Positions 25,661 through 33,547 of a DNA stretch of 64,000 nt are shown here, in pieces; the first letter of the stretch is position 1; each line of letters starts with the position of its first letter. The notes beneath the pieces were generated by a model that did no database searches, was not told the origin of the DNA, and saw only the letters and a list, made by a program, of their open reading frames with translations. A program made the position numbers and the translations under genes. Source of the DNA: Marinobacter gudaonensis (GTDB lineage: Bacteria; Pseudomonadota; Gammaproteobacteria; Pseudomonadales; Oleiphilaceae); assembly GCF_900115175.1 (NCBI RefSeq), contig NZ_FOYV01000001.1, forward strand, positions 1,984,001 through 2,048,000, given 5' to 3'.

Positions 25661-26865
25661 TCAAGCGCGTCCCCATCTCGGCCCTCAGGGTCGGTATGTA
25701 CATCACCGACCTCAACAACGACTGGATTCCCCACAACAGCCAGCGCAAGCGCGGCGTGATCAAAAAAGAGGAAACCATCGAGAAAATTCGCCGGATGGGC
25801 GTACAGTTCGTTTACATCGACGCCTCCCGGGGCCTAGACACCCAGGATTCTGAAACCGCCGCCGAAGTGGATCGAAGGAATGAGTCCGCCCTGCAAAGGG
25901 CTGGCGAGCAGTTACCGGGCCTGCGTGCCCGGGTTCCGCTCGAAGAAGAAATTGTCATTGCCCAGCGGATCCATAGTCAGGCCCAGGGCCTGGTGGGCGA
26001 TTTCATGAACAACGTGAAGCTCGGCGGCGCCATTGATATTGCGCCGATCCACAAACTGGCCGACGAACTCCAGCACTCGGTGTTTCGCAATGCCAACGCG
26101 CTGAGCTGCCTCGGCCGCATCCGGGAAAAAGACAACTACCTGCTTGAGCACTCGGTCAACCTGAGCGTACTGATGTCGCTGTTTGGCAACTATCGGGGCC
26201 TGTCAGCCGATGTACTCCACCAGACCATTGTCGGCGCCCTGCTGCACGACCTCGGCAAGATTCTTACACCCGACGATATTCTGCACAAACCCGGTCGCCT
26301 GACTCCCGAAGAATTCGAGGTAATGAAGCTCCACGCCCGCCACTCGCGGGACATCCTGGCGGCGACCGAGGGCATCGGCGAGCTGACCGTGATCACCGCC
26401 GCGCAGCATCACGAGCGCCTGGACGGTTCCGGCTACCCGGAAGGCCTGAAGGGCAACGAAATTTCCGAATACGGGCGCATGGTGGCCATCACCGACGTAT
26501 ACGATGCCATTACCGCAGACCGCGTGTATCACAAGGGCCTGACGCCCACCCAGGGCCTGAAGAAACTGCTGGAGTGGAGTGGCGATCACCTGGACCCGGT
26601 TCTGGTGAAGGAGTTCATTCGCTGCATCGGGCTGTACCCGGTGGGCTCACTGGTACTGCTGGAAAGCGGCCGGCTTGGGGTGGTGGTTGAAGCTAACGAC
26701 AGCGATCAGCGACTGCCCACGGTCAAGGTGATTTATCACACCCGGTTCCGGATGGCGATTCCGGTCGAGACCCTGGATCTGGCCCGGCCCGGGGCCCACG
26801 ACCGGATTGTTCGGGCAGTGGATCCCGACGAGTACCGCATCGACGTCCGCAAGTTTCTGGCCTGA
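25657..26865 (+). CDS. HD-GYP domain cyclic-di-GMP phosphodiesterase (DUF3391)
   Basis: This 402-aa cytoplasmic protein has an N-terminal DUF3391 region (residues 1-120, beginning VPISALRVGMYITDL) followed by a complete HD-GYP domain: H-D at 197-198 in ALLHDLGKI and the signature HHERLDGSGYP at 251-261. All metal ligands and the GYP motif are intact, so it should hydrolyse cyclic di-GMP to GMP or pGpG. It is co-translated with tatD and converges with a GGDEF gene whose stop lies two bases from its own stop. Opposing c-di-GMP enzymes therefore sit tail to tail. Confidence 0.92.
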   Translation: MIKRVPISALRVGMYITDLNNDWIPHNSQRKRGVIKKEETIEKIRRMGVQFVYIDASRGLDTQDSETAAEVDRRNESALQRAGEQLPGLRARVPLEEEIVIAQRIHSQAQGLVGDFMNNVKLGGAIDIAPIHKLADELQHSVFRNANALSCLGRIREKDNYLLEHSVNLSVLMSLFGNYRGLSADVLHQTIVGALLHDLGKILTPDDILHKPGRLTPEEFEVMKLHARHSRDILAATEGIGELTVITAAQHHERLDGSGYPEGLKGNEISEYGRMVAITDVYDAITADRVYHKGLTPTQGLKKLLEWSGDHLDPVLVKEFIRCIGLYPVGSLVLLESGRLGVVVEANDSDQRLPTVKVIYHTRFRMAIPVETLDLARPGAHDRIVRAVDPDEYRIDVRKFLA

Positions 26866-26867
26866 GC

Positions 26868-29204
26868 TCACTCCGCGAGCGGGGAGCCGCCTGCCGACTG
26901 TCCGGCTGATGACGCCTGCACGACCTCTCCGGCAAAGCGCACGTAGCGATTTCGACCCTGCTGTTTGGCCTGGTACATAGCCTGGTCCGCCTGGCGAAGC
27001 AACTGGTCGCCGTCCAACTCCTCCAGTAGCTGCTCGTTTTGCACGGGCGCAAACAGCGTGTAGCCGATGCTGGCCGATATCTCGACACTGTGATCCATAA
27101 CCCAGGCCGGTGCCGAGATTTTCACCAGCAAGCGAGCGAGCAGGGTTTCCAGCGTTTTCTGGTCCTGCACGTCCATGATAATGGCGGCAAACTCGTCGCC
27201 ACCCAGGCGGGCCAGGGTGTCCTCTTCGCGAAGCTCGGTCCGCATGCGACTGGCGACTTCAACCAGCAACTGATCACCTGCCCTGTGACCATAGGCATCG
27301 TTGACCGGCTTGAACTCGTCCAGGTCGATGTAGGCCACCGCCAGCCGGCTGCCTTGCCGACGCGTCAGTGCCATGGCCTGCTGCAGGCGGTCAGCAAACA
27401 GAACGCGGTTCGGCAGTGCGGTCAGGGCATCGTAGTGCGCCATAACACGAAGCTTGCGTTCCTGCTCCTTGAGACGACTGATGTCGCTGAAAATGCCGAC
27501 AAAGTGGGTCACGTCGCCCTGCTCGTCCCGCACACTGCTGATGGTGGCGGATAAAATGAGCTCGTCACCATTTGGATGCCGGCTTGGAAACTCCCCCATC
27601 CAGAAGCCCTGACTGCGGGCACTGGAGAATACCGAGATACCCTCGTCCATGGGCAGTGGTGGCAGGCGCCCCAGGGCACGGGACCGGGACCGTCCGGTAA
27701 TGGCCCGGTAGGCATCGTTCACATCGATCACCATGCCGTGATTATCGGTGATAAAGATGGCCTCCCGGGCGCAGTCAAACACACTGGCTGCCAGGCGCTG
27801 GCGCTGCTCGGCATGCTTGCGGACGGTGATGTCATACCAGGAGCAAAGCACGAGAGGATCGGTCTCACCTTTCTCGTGAATTGGTGCCAGGGTCATGTCG
27901 ACATAAATATCGGAGCCATCCGACCGGCTGAGAAGCCACTCACTCTGCATCACGCGGTCAGCCTCTACACCGGCTAATAGCTGCTCAAGCTTTCTGTAGG
28001 AAACCTGGCCATCGTCCTGTCGGACTGGCGAAAAAGACGCCAGATTCCTTCCCAGCATAGATGTAACCGAGCGGTGTTTAAGTAAATCCATGGCAGCCCG
28101 GTTGGCATCCATCAGCACGCCACTCTTTAGCATAAGCATAGGCTGTGGCCAGCTGAGGATCAGCCGGTTCAGGCGTTTCTGTTCTATTGCCAGCTGGCGC
28201 TTGCGCTTGCCAAGCCAGAGGGAGCTGGCCACCAGTAGAATCAGCAGAATCAGGGTAGTGACAACCCAGAGCCGGTACTGGTCGAGGACATCCACCCAGG
28301 TCACCTGGGGCATCTGATCGTAGGGTGGCACCCGTAAGGTACGAGCCAGGTACTCCACCGACTGGTAATCCGCGGGTGGTGAGAATCCGGCAATGTCCAT
28401 GATACGGGCCAGCGGGTCTTCCGGTTCGATCGCGAAGAGTGCCGATGCCACCCTTCGGACGATGCGCTGGTCCACGTGTGGCAAGGCAACCAGGGGCCAC
28501 TCCGGGTAAAGTCGCGTTGACACGACAAAAGGAAACTCCGACAGCTCCTGCCGGTTAAGCACCTTGATTTGATCAAACAGATCGGGAATTTCGTGCTCCA
28601 TCTGTTCCAGAATGGCGGTTCGGATAAACCCCACATCGGAGTCACCCGAGAGCACCGACCGGACAACGCGATCATGGGTATCCAGATAGCGAACCAGGTT
28701 CTGCCGCCGAATATCGATACCTGCGTCCTTTAACTCGAGAACCTGCGCCTGATAGCCACCAAGGAAATGGATCCCCGGAGAAGCGATGATCTTGCCTGGC
28801 AAATCTTCGAGTGATTCGATATCTGAGCGATCCGCACGGGTGATGATGACTCCTCCCAGACTTGTGGTCGAGACGTTGTCCGAGCGACGTATGAGAGTTG
28901 CCAGAACGCCCGAAAGACTGCGTTCACTGCGAATCTGCAGAAAGTGGCTGGGGTTGGTCAGAAACAGATCCACCTGATTGGCGGCGACCGCGCGATTCAT
29001 GGCGTCCTGGTTCAGGACTTCAAGCCGGAATTCGACGCCGACTTGCTCGGAGAGATAGTCGGCAAGCGGTGCGTAGCGCTCCTGCAGAATGGTATCCGGC
29101 CGATAGGCGAAGACTCCGAGGGTGAGACTCTCTCCGGGGGTAAAAGCACTGGCGTCCGCAGAGATCAACAGAACCAGCAGACAGAACCGGAGGCGCCCCC
29201 TCAA
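26868..29204 (-). CDS. PhnD-type periplasmic sensor fused to PAS-PAS-GGDEF diguanylate cyclase
   Basis: This 778-aa membrane protein has a signal peptide (1-20) and a phosphonate/phosphate-type periplasmic binding domain (about 25-300; TLGVFAYRPDTILQERYAPLA, NQVDLFLTNPSHFLQI). One transmembrane helix (about 318-338) and two PAS regions (about 345-470 and 475-600) follow. The GGDEF domain contains ALTALPNRVLF and the intact active site RLGGDEFAAI. It should make cyclic di-GMP in response to a small periplasmic ligand. Its ATG overlaps the stop of the NMT1-like lipoprotein gene (ATGA), so that protein is the likely ligand-delivering partner. The ligand is unknown. Confidence 0.9.
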   Translation of the reverse strand: MRGRLRFCLLVLLISADASAFTPGESLTLGVFAYRPDTILQERYAPLADYLSEQVGVEFRLEVLNQDAMNRAVAANQVDLFLTNPSHFLQIRSERSLSGVLATLIRRSDNVSTTSLGGVIITRADRSDIESLEDLPGKIIASPGIHFLGGYQAQVLELKDAGIDIRRQNLVRYLDTHDRVVRSVLSGDSDVGFIRTAILEQMEHEIPDLFDQIKVLNRQELSEFPFVVSTRLYPEWPLVALPHVDQRIVRRVASALFAIEPEDPLARIMDIAGFSPPADYQSVEYLARTLRVPPYDQMPQVTWVDVLDQYRLWVVTTLILLILLVASSLWLGKRKRQLAIEQKRLNRLILSWPQPMLMLKSGVLMDANRAAMDLLKHRSVTSMLGRNLASFSPVRQDDGQVSYRKLEQLLAGVEADRVMQSEWLLSRSDGSDIYVDMTLAPIHEKGETDPLVLCSWYDITVRKHAEQRQRLAASVFDCAREAIFITDNHGMVIDVNDAYRAITGRSRSRALGRLPPLPMDEGISVFSSARSQGFWMGEFPSRHPNGDELILSATISSVRDEQGDVTHFVGIFSDISRLKEQERKLRVMAHYDALTALPNRVLFADRLQQAMALTRRQGSRLAVAYIDLDEFKPVNDAYGHRAGDQLLVEVASRMRTELREEDTLARLGGDEFAAIIMDVQDQKTLETLLARLLVKISAPAWVMDHSVEISASIGYTLFAPVQNEQLLEELDGDQLLRQADQAMYQAKQQGRNRYVRFAGEVVQASSAGQSAGGSPLAE

Positions 29205-30160
29205 GACAGCCTCCGGGGCAGAAATGAGGAGTCGCTCAGGGCCTGCAAGGCAGGTTGGCTGGCGATCAAGCCTGCACCGAACATCAGCCGCGACAAAGAG
29301 GCAGCCATGACCTCTATTCGCCCGGATTCAGCCAGGTAACGCTGATTGGCTGCGAGGTCCGGAAGGGTGATGGTAGCGAGCGCCTGACGAACCTCCGCAG
29401 GCGAGACGCCCTGTCGATTTGCCACCCGGTAGACGGCATCGTGAATGCCACGAACCAGGTGCTTCAGGCCGGCAAAATGGGCCGCTACCAGATCCTCGAC
29501 GGCGCTGGGGTTTCCGGTCGCGATTTTGCGGGTGACAACAAGCAGATCGAAAATGGTTTCGGGTAGCTGACGACTGTCGAACAGGCGAACCCCTCCGGCC
29601 CGAACCAGTAAAGAGGCCACCGGCTCGTAGCTCACCGACGCGTCTATCTCTCCACGTTCCCAGGCTTGGGCATGCTGGCTAACCGGCAGATCGACCAGGG
29701 TTATCTGGTTGCTGCGCAGTCCGGCGACCTCCAGAACTTTTAAGAGAAGAATACCCGAGACACCGTTCATCTCCACCGCCACGCGGCGGGCCCGCAAATC
29801 GGCCAGACTATCGATACCCGGCCTGACCACCAGAACGTCCGCGCCCGCGGAAACATCGGCCACTGCGACCACCACCAGATCCATTCCCCTCGATATCAGA
29901 CGAATGGTCTCATCGAGCGTCAATGCAGCCCCGTCCAACGATCCCGACAGCAGGCCATCCATGGAACTGGTCGCGGAGGAACCGGAGCGCAGAGTCACCG
30001 ACTCCGGCAGCCAGCCAAAATCGCGGGCGAGGTAAAGCGGCTCGTAACCAATCCAGTGGTGAATACCAAAAGCCAGGGGCGGTCGGGACCAACAGCCAGA
30101 AAGCCCCCCGGAGGCAAACCCGGCGGCGAGAGCTAAACCTAGGAATCTGCGGCGCTGCAT
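29201..30160 (-). CDS. NMT1/ThiY-like substrate-binding lipoprotein
   Basis: This 319-aa exported protein has an RRR-F start with a lipobox GLSGC (lipidated cysteine near residue 23); the arginines could suit Tat export. The remainder is a type 2 periplasmic binding protein of the NMT1/SsuA group: HHWIGYEPLYLARDFGWLPE, DGLLSGSLDGAALTLDE, RRVAVEMNGVSGILLLKVLE and GEIDASVSYEP. No ABC permease or ATPase gene is nearby. It is instead translationally coupled to a membrane diguanylate cyclase, so a sensory role is more likely than transport. Relatives bind thiamine precursors, sulfonates or nitrate; the ligand here is not deducible. Confidence 0.88.
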   Translation of the reverse strand: MQRRRFLGLALAAGFASGGLSGCWSRPPLAFGIHHWIGYEPLYLARDFGWLPESVTLRSGSSATSSMDGLLSGSLDGAALTLDETIRLISRGMDLVVVAVADVSAGADVLVVRPGIDSLADLRARRVAVEMNGVSGILLLKVLEVAGLRSNQITLVDLPVSQHAQAWERGEIDASVSYEPVASLLVRAGGVRLFDSRQLPETIFDLLVVTRKIATGNPSAVEDLVAAHFAGLKHLVRGIHDAVYRVANRQGVSPAEVRQALATITLPDLAANQRYLAESGRIEVMAASLSRLMFGAGLIASQPALQALSDSSFLPRRLS

Positions 30161-30262
30161 CGGGTTCTGGCCTGGTCAGATCATTAACAATTGTCAATAA
30201 AGGCAAGTGTACCGCCTGTCATCATAACGGTAAAACCGCTTCTTGCCTTGCACGGGGTCAAT

Positions 30263-31171
30263 TTATCCCAGAGAAAGGAACACGGCCATCATCACCGGCG
30301 AGAGGAACGACAGCAGAAACCCTGAGGCAATGGCCACGGGCACACAGGCAAGCCCGCCGCTGCTGCGAATGACCGGCAGTGTGAAGTCCATGGCGGTAGC
30401 GCCGCCATAGCCGATGGCCATGGCCGGCCGACGGGCGATGAGCATCGGGATGATCGCCAGCGCAACAATTTCCCTGAGTACGTCGTTCAGGAACGCCACC
30501 CCGCCCCAGGCGGGCCCGAGAGCTTCTCCAATCACCACACCGGAGAGAGAGTACCATCCGAATCCTGATGCCACCGCCAGGGCATCGTGCCACGGCAGAC
30601 CCAGCCAGGGCACGAGCGCAGCCCCGGCAACCAGTGAACTGGCGGCCAGGGCCAGGGCAATGCCCAGCCCCTGGCGATTCATCAGCAGCTTGCGCAGCGA
30701 CAGCCCGGCATTACGAAGTTGCACCCCGATCAGGAACAGCAGCACCATCAGCGACCAGGTGGCCAGCTGTTCGGCCATTGGAAATACCGGCAGCAGGTAG
30801 TATCCGGCGAGCAGGCCAACAACCACTGCCAGCAGGGGCTTCAGGCCTGCCAGGAACAGCCTGCGATAGCCATGGTTAACGGTGTCCTCCGCCGGTTCCA
30901 GAGACAGTGGTCGCCAGCGATGAAACAGCCACAACCCCACCATGTTGGCCACAAAAAGGCTGGCCAGCAGCATCAGTACCTGGGCCATCATACCGCCCAG
31001 TTGAGCGGCCAGGCCCTCCATCTGGCCCAATCCCAGCCCCAGCAGCACCAGGATGAAATACACCAGCCCTTCAACGCTGTAGTGAATCAGGGTCATAACC
31101 TTTCGGTTTTCCAGGGCCAGGGCAAAGCCCAGAAACAGCGGGGCGAGAATCAGCAATGCGCCGGTGAGCAT
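30263..31171 (-). CDS. lysO: Lysine exporter LysO (YbjE)
   Basis: This 302-aa membrane protein of about eight to ten helices matches E. coli LysO (299 aa), an exporter of L-lysine and its analogue thialysine. Shared blocks are LMVLLFLIGVQLRNAGLSL, ALAVASGFGWYSLSGVV, AFLNDVLREIVALAIIP and GGATAMDFTLPVIRSSGGL; the last holds the conserved charged residues in the transport path. The ATG at 31171 has AGGAA just upstream; a TTG four codons earlier is inside that ribosome site. Confidence 0.9.
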   Translation of the reverse strand: MLTGALLILAPLFLGFALALENRKVMTLIHYSVEGLVYFILVLLGLGLGQMEGLAAQLGGMMAQVLMLLASLFVANMVGLWLFHRWRPLSLEPAEDTVNHGYRRLFLAGLKPLLAVVVGLLAGYYLLPVFPMAEQLATWSLMVLLFLIGVQLRNAGLSLRKLLMNRQGLGIALALAASSLVAGAALVPWLGLPWHDALAVASGFGWYSLSGVVIGEALGPAWGGVAFLNDVLREIVALAIIPMLIARRPAMAIGYGGATAMDFTLPVIRSSGGLACVPVAIASGFLLSFLSPVMMAVFLSLG

Positions 31172-31201
31172 GGTATTCCTCAAAGCAGGGATAGAGGCCT
31201 G

Positions 31202-31567
31202 TCAGGCCAGGGGATCAAACTGGATGGTTTCGGAGGATGAAGCCGCCGCCGTCGCGCCGGTCTCGATCAGACGAACCAGGCGCTGGGCGGCCACAGACCA
31301 GACCACATAATCTTCGGGACAGGGCTCGAAGCCGCGGCCCATCAGCGTGCCGGCGATACTTCTCAGCGCCGATTCGGCCCGGGCCTGGGTCTTCCAGGGG
31401 CCTCGACGGCATTGCCCTTCCGGCTGCCCCTGATCCGGCCCTATCAGGGCCACTAGCCCCCAGAGGCCGCCAGCAACAGGCCGTATGTGCAGCTCCACTC
31501 GCTGTCCATCCTGGATCATCACCAGATGCCGGAGCGGGCCCCGCCCGTGAAAGTAATGGAGTTTCAT
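31202..31567 (-). CDS. Hypothetical protein
   Basis: This 121-aa protein is not one I recognise. It begins MKLHYFHGRGPLRHLVMIQDG, has a mixed alpha/beta character, no signal peptide and no membrane segment, and ends in an alanine/serine-rich tail. It follows the DUF2288 gene with a 12-base gap in the same direction, and a 14-bp perfect palindrome fills the spacer where a ribosome site would be expected. Codon use is like its neighbours, so it is probably real. A cytoplasmic accessory role with DUF2288 is only a guess. Confidence 0.65.
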   Translation of the reverse strand: MKLHYFHGRGPLRHLVMIQDGQRVELHIRPVAGGLWGLVALIGPDQGQPEGQCRRGPWKTQARAESALRSIAGTLMGRGFEPCPEDYVVWSVAAQRLVRLIETGATAAASSSETIQFDPLA

Positions 31568-31581
31568 GATCGGCGCCGATC
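31568..31581. promoter_or_regulatory. 14-bp perfect palindrome abutting a start codon
   Basis: GATCGGCGCCGATC is a perfect palindrome occupying the whole gap between the DUF2288 stop and the next ATG, and it shares two bases with that stop codon. In RNA it would form only a tight 5-bp hairpin, so it may instead be a protein-binding site or simply control translation of the downstream gene. Confidence 0.4.
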
Positions 31582-31900
31582 AGTGGAGAACATGGCCGGA
31601 CCTGTCCTGAACCAGCACCCAGGGAGCGACCACCACCGCCCACAATTCGGCGTTGCAATCGTACCAGGCCTGCGCGGTAGCCGACGCTACCTCACCCACC
31701 TGCCCTTCCTGCAGCCATTGCTCGAACCGGGGCTTGTTGTCTGCCGCCAGTTCCGCTGCCACAGCCAGCAGATCCAGTTCGGGTGCCACCCGCACCACCT
31801 GCCCCCTGGCAAAGTAGGTCTGCAACTCATGCCAGTGAATCCTGGAGGTTTCAAGGTTCAGTTTGGCTTTCAGCTCATCCGACGATGGCTTCGATGTCAT
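31580..31900 (-). CDS. DUF2288 family protein
   Basis: This 106-aa protein has the DUF2288 pattern: ELKAKLNLETSRIHWHELQ, YFARGQVVRVAPELDLLAVA and a C-terminal WVLVQDRSGH. The domain is compact with no signal peptide. The function of the family is unknown; it is common in Gammaproteobacteria and Cyanobacteria. It heads a short leftward run with the hypothetical gene at 31202 and lysO, but has its own 87-bp upstream spacer from the signalling genes. Confidence 0.85.
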   Translation of the reverse strand: MTSKPSSDELKAKLNLETSRIHWHELQTYFARGQVVRVAPELDLLAVAAELAADNKPRFEQWLQEGQVGEVASATAQAWYDCNAELWAVVVAPWVLVQDRSGHVLH

Positions 31901-31987
31901 ACAGCTACCTCACAAATTCATGCCGGCGCAAGAGGGTAACCAATCGGCACGTGTCAAACCAGCTGTGCCACGCTTTCAGCGTCGGAA

Positions 31988-32383
31988 TCAGGAAAGATCC
32001 GCCCAGATATCACGGATCCTGTCCGACAGAGTCATGGGATCAAAGGGCTTTGGAATGACGCCCGCCGCACCCTGGGCCAGATATTCGCTGACCTCGTCTG
32101 GCTGTACCTTGGCTGTCATGAACACGACCGGAGTATCACGGAAATCCGGACGCTCCCGAATGGCCCTGAGCGTCGACGGGCCATCCATCTCGGGCATCAT
32201 GACGTCAAGCAGTATCAGCTGTGGCTGGTAGGCATCCAGATTGCTGAGCGCACAGGCGCCGGAAGGGCAGGCTTTCAGGGTAAATCCGCCCACGGCCTCC
32301 AGTGCCAACTCGGCCACTGCCCGGATATCCTCTTCGTCCTCGATCAGCATGATTCGCTCGAGCGTATTTGCGGCATCCACCAT
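31988..32383 (-). CDS. Single-domain response regulator (CheY-like)
   Basis: This 131-aa protein is just a receiver domain. The acidic pair is in LIEDEEDIR (residues 13-21), the phospho-acceptor aspartate is in LLDVMMPEMDGP, and the conserved Thr and Lys are in FMTAK and IPKPFDP. There is no output domain. Its ATG directly abuts the stop of the receiver-HDOD gene, so the three leftward genes form one operon. Lone receivers commonly act as phosphate shuttles or by protein contact. Here it could carry phosphate from the divergent kinases to the Hpt domain encoded two genes upstream (inference). Confidence 0.9.
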   Translation of the reverse strand: MVDAANTLERIMLIEDEEDIRAVAELALEAVGGFTLKACPSGACALSNLDAYQPQLILLDVMMPEMDGPSTLRAIRERPDFRDTPVVFMTAKVQPDEVSEYLAQGAAGVIPKPFDPMTLSDRIRDIWADLS

Positions 32384-33547
32384 CTAACCCTCTCCCTTTT
32401 CCTCAGCCGCTGTCGCGGCCCTTTGCCAGTCTTCCAGCCCCAGCATCCTCAGGAGCCGCAAAACCTCGGTCTCTCCCTTAACCTCGTCAGACAGCAGGCC
32501 TGCCAGACGCATAATGAGCAGATCCTGGCGTACGCCGTCGCGCGGCAGAAAATGCACCGAACCAATCATTTGCCGCATGGTCATGGGCAAACGCCATTGG
32601 ATTTTCAGCCGATTGCCGTATTGCTGGGCCCACTCCGACAATGCCCGTTCAATCTCATTCTGTGCAAGCGCCCCGCCTTCGCGGCTGTATTGCTCAAGAA
32701 TATTGAGTACAGCGAGTTCACCCATGCGGCTCAGCAATCCGGCGGTCTGGAATTCTAGGGAGCGTTTGCCAAGTGCAATGGCAATCTTCTGGGCCTCTCG
32801 CCCGACCGCGGACGCTCGATCACGATAATTGTCGGCCAGCTCACGCAGCGTCGAGTTCTGAAAGGACGCTCCGACATCGAGGGATAACGCGAGGGCCTGG
32901 CCCAGAGCCATCGGTACGCCCATGACAGAAATGGCGTCCCGAACCGTCACAACCGGCTCCCCGGTTCGTCGAAACGACGATCGGTTTGCCACCTCCAGCA
33001 GGCGCGCGCACAAAGCCGCCTCGTTCTGCCAGCGCTCCGAAAGCTGTCCGGCAGAGAGCTCCTCGGATCGCTCCATCAGGGACAGAATCGTGGCGGTTTC
33101 GACCGTGCCGGGTATCTGAACACCAGATTCCAGGCCCTCGGTCAGACGCTCGACCAGTGAACGAACCTCGGGCTGACCCGGCAACACGGTCTCCAGCATG
33201 GTGGACAAGCGTTCGTGCAGCAGTTCGACGCTGAACGGTTTGCTGATATACCCGCTAATGCCCAGATGCTTGGCCTTCAGAATAGAGTCCCGGTCGGCTC
33301 GCCCCGTCACCATGACCACGGGTAGCTTACGATCCGTGGTTCGTATCCGGCGCAACAGTTCCAGTCCCGAGCCGTCGGGTAACACCCAGTCAACGATCAG
33401 AAATCCAGGTTGTTTCTCGCACCACAGTTCAGTGGCCTCGTGCATCGACGCTGCCTTGAAGACTTTAAGACTTGGATGAAGACCCGAAACAACCGTTGTC
33501 ATCAGGTCTGCCATCAGATCATCGTCTTCCACGATCACCACATTCAT
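32384..33547 (-). CDS. Response regulator with HDOD output domain
   Basis: This 387-aa protein starts with a receiver (residues 1-120; acidic EDDD near position 7, aspartate in FLIVDWVLPDGSG, lysine in YISKPFS). A HDOD domain follows (about 135-335; QIPGTVETATILSLME, ARLLEVANRSSF, VRDAISVMGVPMAL). HDOD resembles HD phosphohydrolases but lacks a reliable catalytic HD pair, and usually works by protein contact in regulating c-di-GMP or motility. Its ATG overlaps the stop of the upstream Hpt-GGDEF gene by 4 bases. Confidence 0.9.
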   Translation of the reverse strand: MNVVIVEDDDLMADLMTTVVSGLHPSLKVFKAASMHEATELWCEKQPGFLIVDWVLPDGSGLELLRRIRTTDRKLPVVMVTGRADRDSILKAKHLGISGYISKPFSVELLHERLSTMLETVLPGQPEVRSLVERLTEGLESGVQIPGTVETATILSLMERSEELSAGQLSERWQNEAALCARLLEVANRSSFRRTGEPVVTVRDAISVMGVPMALGQALALSLDVGASFQNSTLRELADNYRDRASAVGREAQKIAIALGKRSLEFQTAGLLSRMGELAVLNILEQYSREGGALAQNEIERALSEWAQQYGNRLKIQWRLPMTMRQMIGSVHFLPRDGVRQDLLIMRLAGLLSDEVKGETEVLRLLRMLGLEDWQRAATAAEEKGEG

